Made by a program: the position numbers and the translations under genes
DNA from: Miscanthus floridulus
Lineage: Eukaryota; Streptophyta; Magnoliopsida; Poales; Poaceae
Length of the DNA: 64,000 nt
Assembly: GCF_019320115.1 (NCBI RefSeq)
Contig: NC_089597.1
Span: 122,537,485-122,601,484, forward strand
Direction of reading: 5' to 3'
The notes under the pieces: model-generated
Database searches by the model: none
Told to the model about the DNA's origin: nothing
The model's input: only the letters and a program-made list of their open reading frames with translations
Shown: piece by piece, positions 22,379 through 33,512 of the stretch
How the letters are laid out: the number at the start of each line of letters is the position of its first letter
Position numbering within the stretch: the first letter of the stretch is position 1

Positions 22379-22681
22379 CCAGACTGTTTGGAAGTCATTA
22401 TGAATCTTCAGAAACAAAATCTACGTGCTTAGTGCTTACTCCTCCATTCTAAGGGATATTAAAACTAGGAGTATGTTGTTTCTGGATGTAATTTTCAAGC
22501 ATGAAGGTAGGTGTTCCAACAATGAGGCTCATGCTATTGCTAAAGTGTATGTAATATGATGCCAGGGAGATATGTTTGGCTCCATGAGTGGCCAAAAATA
22601 TTGCATGTACCTCAAAATATTATGACTGCTAATAAATAGTATGCCTGCCTTCCTCTAAAAAAAAGATAATTCATTGCTGTC

Positions 22682-22932
22682 TCTGTTGTTCCTTCTTCCT
22701 ACTCTCTCGGTCGTTCTCTTGAGTATGCGGTCGTGTGGCGTGGGCAAGCGGCAGAGGCAAGAGGCCAGAGCCCCAGTGCAGAGGTAGGCAGGTAGCAGCA
22801 CGCACGCAGCAGCTAGCGGCTCTATTGAGGGTAGCAAGCGTGGAGCACAGGTACATATTTTCGAGTTGATAGGGAGATTTACTACGTATTTATTTATAGG
22901 GAGTTAAGATACAAAATTGTTGTAGGCCTACT
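22682..22932. other. Unassigned spacer
   Basis: Mixed-composition sequence between two LINE copies. I see no coding domain, repeat structure or regulatory motif that can be supported. Confidence 0.4.
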
Positions 22933-23790
22933 GTTTTTTTTATGAAACAGAGGGGCTGAAGCCCCTACTGAAATTTTATTAAAATTGTTTAAAAAAAACT
23001 CGACCCGCGGGGTAGGATAGCCCAAGGGCATTAGGGTTAAGAAGAAGACCTTGTCACGCAGATCGAGAAAATACACGAACCTATGCCCCACCTATACACA
23101 GCGGCACCGCACGTCCTGTGAGACTGGGCTGACGTTAGACCTGTGCTTTGGTGTGGGACAGACGAGGGGATTTTTTTTCAACGCGCAGATAAACTGCGCC
23201 TCCTCCGGCCAATAAATCCATCCCTGAAGGGGTTCTGATCCCACAAAACAAGTGTTCAAGAAACAAAAAAATATATTGAAAAAAAACAAGATTACACGAA
23301 GGCTCTAGCCATGAATCTATAGAAGGGTGAAACTTGCTTTTTGCTTTTGGAATAGCTAGAGCAAACTACTCCTTGAAGACTTGCTTGCAGCGATGCACCG
23401 AGGGAGAAACTGTTGAAGATTGCATCATTACGCATAGTCCAAATTGCCCGACACATTGTGAAAATTATCTCCACGAAGAAGGGGAGCTGAAGCTGAGATC
23501 TGAAGCTCAAGAGGATGGATTCCACTTCTGTGGTGATAGGGACCATCAAGTTCAGCGTGTACCAGCAACTAATAGCAAACAGGCAATGGAAGAATAGATG
23601 AAAGAGATCTTCCTCCAGGCCCAAACTGCAGAAGAATTGTAGTCTTCAAGATACATGTTCTTTCTCTTGAGGAGGGCCCTGGTACTTAACTTGTCTTTAA
23701 GTAAGAGCCAGAAGAAAAATTCTCTCTTATTTTGGCCACTTGATTTCTATAACCAGCCATAGCCCTGATGAACTTGCTGCTGTCCCATGT
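22933..23790 (-). mobile_element. LINE remnant, minus strand, 3' end with poly(A)
   Basis: On the - strand the coding tail reads FFFWLLLKDKLSTRALLKRK, then GLEEDLFHLFFHC and AIWTMRNDAIF, the RT zinc-binding region and C-terminus typical of plant L1 LINEs. It is followed by a 3'UTR with TAGGGGCTTCAGCCCCTCT, a short self-complementary motif, and a poly(A) run that appears as T8 at 22933-22940. The 5' end is truncated near 23790 and no clear TSD was found. Confidence 0.75.
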
Positions 23791-24322
23791 TACCTTTTTT
23801 TTTCCAAAAGAACGAATTGAGGAGTTGTTTTAAGAAGCTGTTGAAGATGCTTTAAGGTAGAGACAAAATTATTATGCATGGACCAATACGATTTCACAAG
23901 AGTCCAAATTAAAATTAAAATATACCTTAGAATATCATATAAAGTTTTGAAAACTGTGACTCATTACATAGCAAAACAATAGTATATAACAAAAGAAAAA
24001 AAAAGAGAAATCCTGCTAAGGTTTTATTGGATCGGCTTAATTGTTAGCTGGCTACTAGAGCTATTTGTTAACTGAAATCGCTCAAGCAGTTTAAGCCTAA
24101 TTAGGGTGTGCTGGGCGCGAAGACAGGTCAGCCCAAGGTAGCAAGTACTCCGCAGAACTTGAAGTCCTTATTCATAACTGGCAATGGCTAGCCCCGCTCA
24201 GGCAGACCTCTTAGAACGTGGGCCAGCTGTGTGCGAAGAAGCCCTCGGGGTGGCTATATGCGTGCACGAAATCACTTTGATCGATCTTAAATGAAATAAC
24301 ACATGGTTAACTGAACTTTTGC
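23791..24322. other. AT-rich spacer without a gene
   Basis: Low-complexity A/T-rich sequence with short A-runs (for example AAAAGAAAAAAAAAG at about 23991). Nothing coding or structural is supported. Confidence 0.4.
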
Positions 24323-24586
24323 TACTCCATCCGTTCCAAATTATAAGTCATCAATTTTCTTGGAAAGTCAAAGCATCTTAAGTTTGACCAAAATTATAGT
24401 GAGAACTACAAAGATTTATGACATCAAATAGGTATAGTATAAAAAATATAATTAATGAAGAATCTAATTATATTTATTTGGCATCATAAATTTTATTACT
24501 TTATTATATAAATATGGTCAAAATTAAGATGCTTTGACTCTATAAAAAAGCAGGAATGATTTATAATCTGGAACACGGAAGGAGTA
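24323..24586. mobile_element. Stowaway-like MITE (Tc1/mariner group)
   Basis: The ends read TACTCCATCCGTTCCAAATT and, on the other strand, TACTCCTTCCGTGTTCCAGA, matching the CTCCCTCCGTTCC terminal inverted repeat common in grass Stowaway elements. TA at both ends is consistent with a TA target site. The AT-rich interior has GTCAAAGCATCTTAA near one end and its complement AAGATGCTTTGACT near the other, so most of the element can fold into a hairpin. There is no transposase. Confidence 0.85.
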
Positions 24587-25504
24587 GCAACTACCTAGTC
24601 TATACTATACTCCAATACCAATGTTGTCTTCTCAACTGACAGGCTCCCTCCATTATTAATATAATAATAACTCCAGAATACAAGTTGCTTGCCCGACGAT
24701 ATTGTCTATACGCTCCTCTGGCGTCTTGAGTTCGGAATGCTCAATGGAGCCGCTCGCTGACGACAAAACACGCGTTGACGGACGCGTCATCGATGCCAAG
24801 GCCAGGCCCAGCTTTCGTAGCATATTCGGCCGGCAGAAGTCGATCATTACCCTGCGAAAATTAACAAAGGCCACCCAGTAGCCAAGTCGTTGCTTGCCCG
24901 CCATTTCAATCTTCCGGCTGGGAGGAGAAGCAAGAATTACACTTCCTCTCATCGCTCTGGAGAGTAGTACTGCAGCGCTCTCAGTCGCCAAGTCCAAATA
25001 TTTGTGTTATTATAGTTTAATTCTTGATTAAAAACGTTGCTTCATGGACTTGGCATCAATTCAGTTTCTTTCCATGTCAGGCACGAGACAAAAAAAGAAA
25101 AAGAAAAAGAAAAAGAGGAGCATCCATTAATATTAGACGGACTCGATCGTGATCTCCGGCTGCAAAGTTATGCTTGAACCTTTGAACGCTGCAAGCTGCT
25201 CTCCTAACTGAAAGGAGACCAAGACACTATTAGTTGTTTCATTCTCCTTGTTTGACAGTGTGCCGCTTACAGGCCCTGTATTCTTCTTCAGTAATAAATC
25301 GAGGTACTACCATTTGATAATCTTCCATACGTACTCTGTAGTCTGTTGTTGGCAACTATCCAAACATGAAACTTTGTTACATTAATTTATGATTTCCCAC
25401 CAATGCTTTGAGAATACAGAACAAAATAATACAAATTTCTGTAAGGGTAACAACCTCATGGATGCTTTTTAGCTTTGCAGTACCTATATCACCATACACT
25501 CATT
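24587..25504 (+). repeat. NLR-F leader and 5'UTR intron remnant
   Basis: This is diverged from the other leader copies. A leader-like exon (about 24830-24992, GGCCGGCAGAAGTCGATCATTA, then CGCTCTCAGTCGCC) precedes the familiar intron tail (GAAACTTTGTTACATTAATTTATG...CTTTGCAG) and an ATG at 25505. It contains an A-rich stretch AAAAAAAGAAAAAGAAAAAG at about 25090. Confidence 0.6.
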
Positions 25505-25629
25505 ATGGCTGAGGTAATTTATCGCACTTCGCAACCTCTGTTCTCCAGAAGGTCGCGTCCTTTGGCACCGAATGGACTGTTAATGAGGTAAGTCAGCTTG
25601 GAATGTCAAGAAAGAAATAGAGAAGTTGG
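25505..25629 (+). pseudogene. NLR-F: 5' stub of a CC-NBS-LRR gene cut by a copia element
   Basis: The DNA matches the first 130 bases of NLR-A coding (ATGGCTGAG...CACTTCGCAACCTCTGTTCTCCAGAAGG). Small deletions (GAGGTAATTTATC instead of GAGGCTATTTTATC; GAGGTAAGTC instead of GAGATCAAGTC) shift the frame within the first codons. The match ends at AGTTGG/TGTTGGATAT, where the copia LTR starts. The rest of the gene is not found on the far side of that element. Confidence 0.8.
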
Positions 25630-28600
25630 TGTTGGATATAATATGGGCTTGGCCCATATAATATTTAATAAATCAAATAAAACTCTATGGTACGCAACAT
25701 TAAGTGCTGTATGGCTTAATACCATACGGGATTTTGACTGAACGCTGACTCAGCTTATATGGTTGGAAATTATTCATCTAAATTGAGAAGCTGAGAAAAG
25801 GATAAAGGCGTGCCGCGCGCGCGCGCCGCCGCCACCGCCGGCTGGCCGGGCCGAGGCCGGCGGACGTGGCTAGTCTTTTGCCACTTAAATCCACATTATC
25901 ACGGGAGTTATTACCCTTGATAGTGGAGGCGAACTGATGACGTCCTTTCCGCTTCCGTCTCTCCGTCTCCGTCTCCTGGGATTCTCCGCTGCCTCTCTCC
26001 TTCCCGTCGCACTCATATATCCGAGTTCTCCGTCAGCGGAAGGAAGGTGCCTCCGGAACCCTTGTCCGCCTGAGAACTCTGTGCGGGGTGAGCAGCGATT
26101 AGGTTTTTGGGGAGCGATCCGTGACTGCTCGTCCGCGTACATCTTCTTCCCGGTGATTGCCTATGGAACGTCAAGGCGTCTTCTTCCTGGTGATCCGTTC
26201 GTGGGACTGCACTGCGAACATCTTCCTGTATCGACTGTGGTCCGCGACTTCGAGCAACGCACTATGTCGACTAGTGCGAATGGAGCCTCCGATGCCCTCA
26301 GCATGGGACCCTCCGCTGGGTACAGTCTAATCTCTGTGATTTCTGTACTTTGTGTTTTTACTGAATTCACCAGTATGTCATCTCTTCATGCTGTAGTGTT
26401 CATAAGAAATATACACATGCACATATACGTTGTCACAAACCTGCTGATGTTATTTTTCTGGATTAAACTGATAATGAAATTGTCTAAATTCCTAACAATC
26501 TAAAAACCTAATGTTAGGTAATTTTCTGTCAGTGGTTTTGCTGCTGCTTTGAAGCCAAATAATTTGATGGCAAGAATTTGATGATATGGCGTGCCAAGAT
26601 GGTATTGTGGTTGACTGCGATGAACTGCTATCATGCAGCACAGGGGAAGCCTGAACAGTTTACTCCTGAGGAGGAGCGAAAGTTCTTGGCTACCGATAAC
26701 CTGTTTCGAGGCACCGTGATTAGTGCACTTCATCCCAAGTATGAAAAAAACTACATATCTTGCACATCAGGCAAAGAGTTATGGCATGCTCTTGAGGCAA
26801 AGTTTGGGGTTTCTGATGCTGGCAGTGAGCTGTACCTTATGGAGCAGCTGTATGACTACAAAATGGTTGAAAACCGTTCTGTGGTCGAATAGGCTCATGA
26901 GATATAGGCGCTAGCGAAGGAACTAGAACATTTCCCATGTCTGTTGCCCGACAAGTTTGTGGCCGGCGGTATAATCGCTAAGCTGCCACCTTTTTGGAGG
27001 GATTTTGCTACTTCTCTAAAACACAAGAGACAAGAGTATAGCGTGGCTGAGCTTATTGGATCTCTTGATGTTGAGGAGAGGGCGAGAGCAAAAGACAACC
27101 GTGGAAAAAGAGTTGAGTCTTCCACTGCCAATATGGTGCAGAAGAAAAACTCATTTGCATCTCGTAATAAAAAGAAGAAGAACATGCAAGAGAACAACAA
27201 TGCAAAGCCTAATCAGACTGCACAGTTTAAGAAGAAAAACAACAAGAAATGTGGAGGTTGCTTTGTTTGCGGGAGTGATGAGCATTGGGCAAGTGCGTGC
27301 CCAGACCGCAAATATAAGCAAGAAAAGAAATCAGTAAACATGGTAATTAGCGAGACTGGAGGAGGAACATCTGGGTATGGTAATTCTTTACCTTTTGTTC
27401 TTTCAGTTTGTCTTTCACCTGAGTGGTGGATGGACAGCTGTGCTAATATTCATGTGTGTGCTGATGTTTCTTTGTTTATTTCCTATCAGGTCGACAGGAG
27501 TGGAGCCTTGCTGATGGGAAACGGTTTGCATGCGCATCTTCTTGGTGTTGGTACGGTCGTTCTGAAGTTTACTTCGAGAAAGACGGTGCTGTTAAAGAAC
27601 GTGCAGCATGTCCCTCCATCAAAAAGAATCTTGTTAGCGCTTCTCAGATGTGTCGCAATGGCTTTAAAATTGTGCTTGAGTCCAATAAATGTGTTGTGTC
27701 GAGACATGGAACATTTGTTGGAAAAGGTTATGATTGCGAAGGCTTGTTCCGCTTATCTTTGCTTGATGATGTGTGTAATAAAGTGGTGAACAATGTTAAT
27801 GTTTTGGATGAGTCGAATATATGGCATTCACGACTTTGTCACATAAACTTTGGTTGTCTCACGCGGCTTGCAAATCTGAATTTAATCCCGAAATTTAACT
27901 TAGTCAAAGATTCTAAGTGCCAGGTGTGTGTGCAATCGAAGCAACCGCGCATGCCTCACAAGGCTGCTGAGGCGAGGAACTTGGCACCATTAGAACTCGT
28001 TCATTCTGATTTATGCGAAATGAATGGCGAATTGACTAAAGGCGTAGACGATACTTCATGACATTTATAGACGATTGCACTAGATTTTGCTACGTGTATT
28101 TGCTGAAAACAAAAGATGAAGCGTTGTATTATTTTAAGGTCTATAAAGTTGAGGTAGAAAATCAACTTGAGAAGAAAATCAAGCGTTTGCGGTCCGATCG
28201 TGGGGGAGAATATTTCTCAAATGATTTTTTTTTTGAGTTTTGTGTGGTGCATGGAATTATTCATGAGAGGACGCCACCATAGTCACCACAGTCCAATAGG
28301 ATTGCAAAGAGAAAGAACCACACTCTAACTGATTTGGTTAATGCCATGTTGGAGACTGCGGGACTATCTAAGGAATGGTGGGGTGAGGCTATATTGACAG
28401 CGTGTCATATCCTGAATATAGTGCCCACAAAGAACAAAGAAATCACACCATTCGAGGAATGGGAGAAGAATAGATTAAATCTCTCTTACTTGCGAACTTG
28501 GAGTTGTTTGGCAAAGGTGAATGTGCCAATAAACAAAAAGCGAAAGCTTGGACCAAAGACTATTGATGATGTCTTTCTTGGTTATGCTATTCACAGCGTG

Positions 28601-30770
28601 GGTTATAGATTTTTAATTATAAACTCTAGTGTTCCTGAGATGGCTGTTGATACAATCATAGAATCTAGAGATGCTACATTTTTTGAGAATGAGTTTCCCA
28701 TGAAAAATGCACCTAGCACAACTGGTCAAGAATTTATAATTCCCCATTAGCATGAAAATTTTATTCCGATAGAACAAATTGAGGAACCCTATGTGCAAAA
28801 TGCTGAGGAGGATGACACTATAGTCACCAGGAAAAGCAAGAGACAGAGGACTGCAAAGTCTTTTGGTGATGACTATATTATGTACCTTGTGGATGACACA
28901 CCAACGACCATTGAAGAGGCATATTTCTCTCCTGATGCTGACTTATGGAAGGAAGCAGTACGGAGTGAGATGGATTCTATTATGTCTAATGGAACTTGGG
29001 AAATAGTTGATCGTCCCTATGGGTGCAGGCCTATAGGTTACAAATGGGTGTTCAAAAAAAGCTTAGGCCTGATGGTACTATTGAGAGGTACAAGGCAAGG
29101 CTTGTGGCTAAGGGTTATACTCAAAAGGAAGGTGAGGATTTCTTTGATACTTATTCACCGGTTGCTCGATTGACCACAATTCGAGTTTTGCTTTCCCTAG
29201 CAGCCTCTTATGGTCTTATCGTTCATCAAATGGACGTTAAGACAGCTTTCCTAAACGGAGAGTTGGAGGAGGAGATCTATATGGATCAGCCTGATGGGTT
29301 TGTAGCAAATGGTCAAGAAGGCAAGGTGTGTAAATTATTAAAGTCATTATACGGCCTAAAACAAGCTCCTAAGCAATGGCATGAGAAGTTCGACAGAACT
29401 TTAACATCTGCTGGCTTTGTTGTGAATGAAGCTGACAAATGTGTATACTATCGGTATGGTGGAGGTGAAGGAGTCATTTTGTGATTATATGTTGATGACA
29501 TACTGATCTTAGGATCCAGCCTCAAAGTGATCGAGGAGGTGAAGGAATTTCTATCTAAAAATTTTGAGATGAAAGATTTGGGAGAGGCTGATGTTATTCT
29601 TAATATCAAGCTTCAAAGAGAAGGTGATGGTGGGGTAACTCTGTTACAAACCCACTATGTGAAAAAGGTGTTGCGTCGCTTTGGGTTCAGTGACTGTGCA
29701 CCTGCTCCTACACCTTATGACCATAGCGTGCTATTGAGGAAAAATCGGAGAATAGCAAGGGATCAGTTGAGATATTCCCAGATCATTGGTTCGCTCATGT
29801 ATCTTGCTAGTGCAACAAGGCCTGACTTCTCATTTGCTATGTGCAAGCTAAGCCGGTTTGTGTCAAACCCAGGAGATGATCACTGGCGAGCTCTTGAGAG
29901 AGTGATGCGCTACCTAAAAGAGACCATGAGCTATGGTATTTGTTATACCAGACATCCAAAAGTGCTGGAAGGCTATTGTGATGCCAACTGGATTTTTGAT
30001 GCTGATGAGCTTTATGCCACAAGTGGATATGTGTTTTCGCTTAGAGGTGGTGCTGTTTCCTAGAAGTCTTGCAAACAGACTACCTTAACGAAGTCTACAA
30101 TGGAAGCAGAACTCACAGCATTAGACACTGCTGGATCTGGGGCTGAGTGGCTTTGTGATCTCCTTATGGATTTACCGGTTGTTGAAAAATCTGTACCGGC
30201 TATTTCTATGAACTGTGATAACCAGACTGTGATTACAAAGGTTAACAGTTCTAAGGATAACATGAAGTCCACAAGGCATGTTAAGAGACGACTAAAATCT
30301 ATCAGAAAATTAAGAAACTCCGAAGTAATAGCGTTGGATTATGTTCACACGTCTAACAATCTAGCAGATCAATTCACTAAGGGTATATCACGCAACGTGA
30401 TAGAAAGTGCATCGAGAGAGATGGGTTTGAGACCCACTTGAAATTTACTATAGTGGTAACCTGTTCTACGTGATCGGAGATCCCGTGAAGTAGGACAGTG
30501 AAACAAGCTAGTAGTAAATTGTGAGGAAAGATCTTTATTAAGACTCATTTCTGATGCATATCTTTCCTTTCTGCAAGACAGGCTGGCTTTTGTCTTAATG
30601 CGTTCCAAGTGGCTTGTCAAAGCAAAGATGTTGTCCTACATAATATCTTTTGAGGAACACATCTATATGAGTCAGACTGCTAGTCACAGTCTATGAGATT
30701 TGGGTGATCTCTAAATACTCATGAAAGGCACTAAAGTATGACTTATATGCTTCAAATCGAGGGGCAGTGA
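25630..30770 (+). mobile_element. Decayed Ty1-copia element with 5' LTR; 3' LTR missing
   Basis: The 5' LTR begins TGTTGGATATAATATGGGC at 25630; its end is uncertain (somewhere before about 26260). Internal coding is gag-pol (26263-30441), then a non-coding tail with a purine-rich AAATCGAGGGGCAGTGA at 30754-30770 where a 3' LTR should start. CACTA-derived sequence follows instead. No TSD can be recovered. Multiple stops and a frameshift show it is old or heavily mutated. Confidence 0.8.
26578..30441 (+). pseudogene. Broken gag-pol of the second copia element
   Basis: Domains in order: gag (WRAKMVLWLTAMNCY onward); zinc knuckle CFVCGSDEHWASAC (about 27262); protease-like WWMDSCANIHVCAD, where the usual DSGA is DSCA; GAG-pre/integrase zinc region WHSRLCHINF ... 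CQVCVQSKQ; integrase core (FIDDCTR, RSDRGGEY); RT from about 28920 with YVDD at about 29491; RNase H from about 29970 to QFTKGISR. Defects: in-frame TAGs at about 26890 and 26905, a stop in the integrase (28279), a frameshift near 29060, a TGA just before YVDD, a TAG at 30061, and Lys in place of the third integrase acid (IAKRKN). Confidence 0.88.
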
Positions 30771-32338
30771 TGGCTAAGCTAACGCTGCCGGTTTGTGGCT
30801 CAAGCCGGCAGTGCCATCGAGGCCAACACTGTCAGTTTGTTTCTAACAGGCAGTGAAGGTTACGACAACACTACCGATTTGTTGCTAACCGGCAGTGATG
30901 GTCCGTTCGCATTTTATTGTTTTATAATTTATTTTAATTTATATTTTTTCATGGAATCGGGTTTCGCTTTATATACGCTACGTAGACGACAGGTCCATCA
31001 ATATAAAATATTACAAATGTTACGGTTACAGTTCATATATTCTTATCAAGAACTCGATCCCTCAAAATAAAAAAGAAATTATTCGATAAGATGAAGCATG
31101 CTTCTCGGACTTCTTACAATAATCTAGCGAGCCGCTCTGGGCCATACTGGTCTTTGAACTTCACGGATTGTGCGATGGAAAATACTTCATCTTTTTTCAA
31201 TACCTCGGTTAAGATGAGTTTTGCTAGCTCCAATTGCAGTGCGACGATCTACATGTCTAACAACCTTTCGTGGTTATATTTCTTGCGCTGTCGTTCAAAA
31301 AAGATGATATCCAAACAGGAATCAGTAAATCATTTTGTTGAATTATTAACAGACATAAATGAAATGGGGATTATACACACCAACTTATCTGCTTGTTCCG
31401 ATTTCCCGCCGATGTAGCGAAGCATTGCCCACATTACATAAAACCCACATTCATTGTTTTCCGCCGGCTGTTTTAGGTACTTCCCTCCATTTCGACAATC
31501 TTGAATGGGACCTGCGTCCCACCGATATGTCTTCTTCGGACACTGTGCAACATTAAAAGGAGAAACATTAGAAAGCGGTATGTGTGACTAGAAAATAATA
31601 TGTTATTAGGATCGTTTACTAATTCAGCACTGCCACCAGTGCATCCAGATGATGAAATGATTTTTTCTTCGAGTCCCACACCTCGATCAGATTTTTAGCA
31701 AGATTGACACAAATGAAGATGAAATGGTTGCTGCAATGACAGAATCCTAATTATCGAATAATCTTAACGAAAAAAGAAGCATAAAATTAAAAGCCGAGAA
31801 CACATACTCGCAGTTGTAAGCTAGAAGTATGTGGGTTTTGTTCTTCATCTTGAATTCATCGAAAACAACAATCAATCTCTGTTTCAAGTGGCTCTCTTTC
31901 AAGTCTTCCACGTCACATCCATGGAGGCCTAAACTTGTCTTCTCATTGACTCGCAAGGGGTCCAAGAAGCCTATGTTATCCCATTTGCATTTTAGTATGC
32001 AAACTTTTGCTATACACCTATATAAAATCATGGTAATTGGTCAAAAGTTAACAATTTTTGTCCCGAGAGAGTAGTTAATTATAATATCGTGCGTGTATGG
32101 TACTTACATAGTCTACAACGTCAACATTTGTGAATCGAGAGAGCGTTTCTGGTATAGCTGGAACAAGCACTCCCACTCGACATCGAACTTCTCTTCTTCA
32201 GGATAATGAAAAACATGTGGCGAACGGATAATAACATCAAAACCAATGTCCTCCGTCTCGGTTGCTTGAGCCATGTAATATTTATGCAACTGGCGCATAT
32301 ATGTTTTCAATTTTTTATACTCGTCATCGGGAACCAAA
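30771..32338 (-). mobile_element. CACTA (En/Spm-type) transposon fragment
   Basis: Bases 30785-30905 hold three degenerate palindromic units of the type CTGCCGGTTTGT...TAACCGGCAGTGATGG, typical of CACTA terminal/subterminal repeats. The rest encodes, on the - strand, a Ulp1/C48 peptidase-like protein, which many plant CACTA elements carry. The right edge at about 32338 abuts the last 55 bp of the NLR-B 5'UTR intron. The transposase (TNPD-like) gene is absent and the element is partial. Confidence 0.75.
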
Positions 32339-32339
32339 A
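31350..32339 (-). pseudogene. Ulp1/C48 peptidase-like gene fragment of the CACTA element
   Basis: The - strand pieces are LVPDDEYKKLKTYMRQL ... VEWECLFQLYQ (32339-32113), then KCKWDNIGFLDPLRV ... VFDEFKMKNKTHILLAYNC (31990-31800), then GGKYLKQPAENNECGFYVMW (about 31495-31425). The last contains the Q...N..CG signature around the catalytic Cys of Ulp1-type proteases. Pieces are separated by intron-like or frameshifted sequence, so the exon structure is uncertain. Confidence 0.7.
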
Positions 32340-32417
32340 GATAAATCTGTATAAGTGTAGCAACCTGATGGATGTTTTTCTTTTGCTTTGCAGTGGTTAG
32401 ATTGCTGGACACTCGCT
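32339..32417 (+). promoter_or_regulatory. Remaining end of the NLR-B 5'UTR intron
   Basis: Only ATAAATCTGTATAAGTGTAG...TTTGCAG (acceptor ending 32393) and the 24-nt 5'UTR survive. The upstream leader, donor and promoter present in other paralogs have been replaced by CACTA sequence. Confidence 0.75.
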
Positions 32418-33512
32418 ATGGCTGAGGCTATTTTATCACACTTCGCAACCTCAGTTCTCCAGAAGGTCACATCCTTTGGTACTGGATGGGCTATTAATGA
32501 GATCAAGTCAGCCTGGAACGTCAAGAAAGAAATAGGGAAGTTGGAAAGGTCACTGAAATCAATTTGTGCTGTTCTACAAGATGCCGAGAACAAGCAGTCT
32601 AGTTCGCAAGCCCTCCAAGAGTGGCTTGATAACTTGAAGGATGCACTCTACAACATTGATGATGTGTTGGATGATGTGGCTACCAGAATTCTGGAGCAAG
32701 AAGTACACAAAGGTTTCCATGCTCGACTTCAACATCTACTAGTTTCTCCCTTCGAACTGAGTCACAGAATAAAAGAAGTCCGTGATAATCTTGATGAGAT
32801 AGCAGCCAACAAATCACAGTTTGGATTAGCTGAAAAGCTAATTGATATCCCAGCAACCAAAAGTAGTAGTAGGGAAACGCACTCCATCATTGAACCAAAC
32901 ATTATTGGGAGAGATGGTGCTAAAGATGAGATAGTTGAAAGGATTCTAGCCGCTGCAGACTCCACGAGTCCTTTGTCTATACTTCCCATTGTTGGTTTAG
33001 GAGGCATTGGGAAGACTGCATTGGCCAAACTAATTTACAATGATGTGCAGATTACCAACAAATTTGACATGAAGTTATGGGCATGTGTCTCTGATGTATA
33101 TGATCTTAAGAAGATCTTGGATGACATAATACAATCATCTTCTGGTGCAAGCCACAAAGAACTAAACCTTGAGGTGCTACAGTGTATGTTGCGTGGGATT
33201 TTACATGAAAAGAGATATTTTCTTGTACTAGATGATATGTGGAATGAAGGAGTGAGTCAATGGGAAGACTTGAGAAGCCTTCTATGTTGTGGTCGTAATG
33301 GAAGTGTAATTATAGTAACCACACGTGGTTCAAATGTTGCATCAGTGGTGAAGACACTGGAGCCATATGAAGTAGCAAAGCTACCACAAGAAGAGTGCAC
33401 GGAAGTATTTTTCCGATATGCATTCAAAGGTGACGAAAAAAGGGATGCTAAGTTGTTAAAAATTGGACACTCAATTGTTGAGAAATGCTATGGTGTCCCT
33501 TTTGTTGTAAAG
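32418..33512 (+). pseudogene. NLR-B, 5' part: CC and NB-ARC up to the GLPL motif
   Basis: 365 codons are open and closely match NLR-A: coiled coil, P-loop [24 protein letters not shown], kinase-2 FLVLDDMW and [13 protein letters not shown] are all present. Paralog-specific changes include GVSQWE for EVSEWE and LLCCGRN for LLCSGRN. The frame enters the gypsy LTR after GVPFVVK and ends at 33545, so a transcript would give a 375-aa CC-NB fragment. The GLPL region is also altered (LVAK to FVVK, including the base change inside the TSD). Confidence 0.9.

Larger units (their letters stand above)
20667..22666 (+). mobile_element. 5'-truncated L1-type LINE with 15-bp TSD
   Basis: TAATTCATTGCTGTC occurs at 20652-20666 and again at 22667-22681 directly after a short poly(A) (22657-22664), the classic signature of target-primed reverse transcription. 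Coding remnants on the + strand are the zinc-binding RT tail (WRLIHNSLPTGEVLKERL, then CKLCGVDVDSWQHALLEC) at about 20805-20975 and an RNase H-like domain (KFNVGGAVARSGDKGAVGV) from about 21280. The RNase H resumes after the TRIM insertion, with SNNEAHAIAK at about 22519-22548. Stops and frameshifts make it inactive. The original 5' part (endonuclease, most of RT) is missing. Confidence 0.85.

Noticed and set aside
20505..22380. Regularly spaced repeats as a possible CRISPR-like array
   Set aside because: The repeats are LTRs of a TRIM and a local duplication, with TSDs; the genome is eukaryotic.
31091..31417. 108-codon + strand frame after the CACTA repeats
   Set aside because: It is antisense to the Ulp1/C48-like coding pieces and has no recognisable domain.
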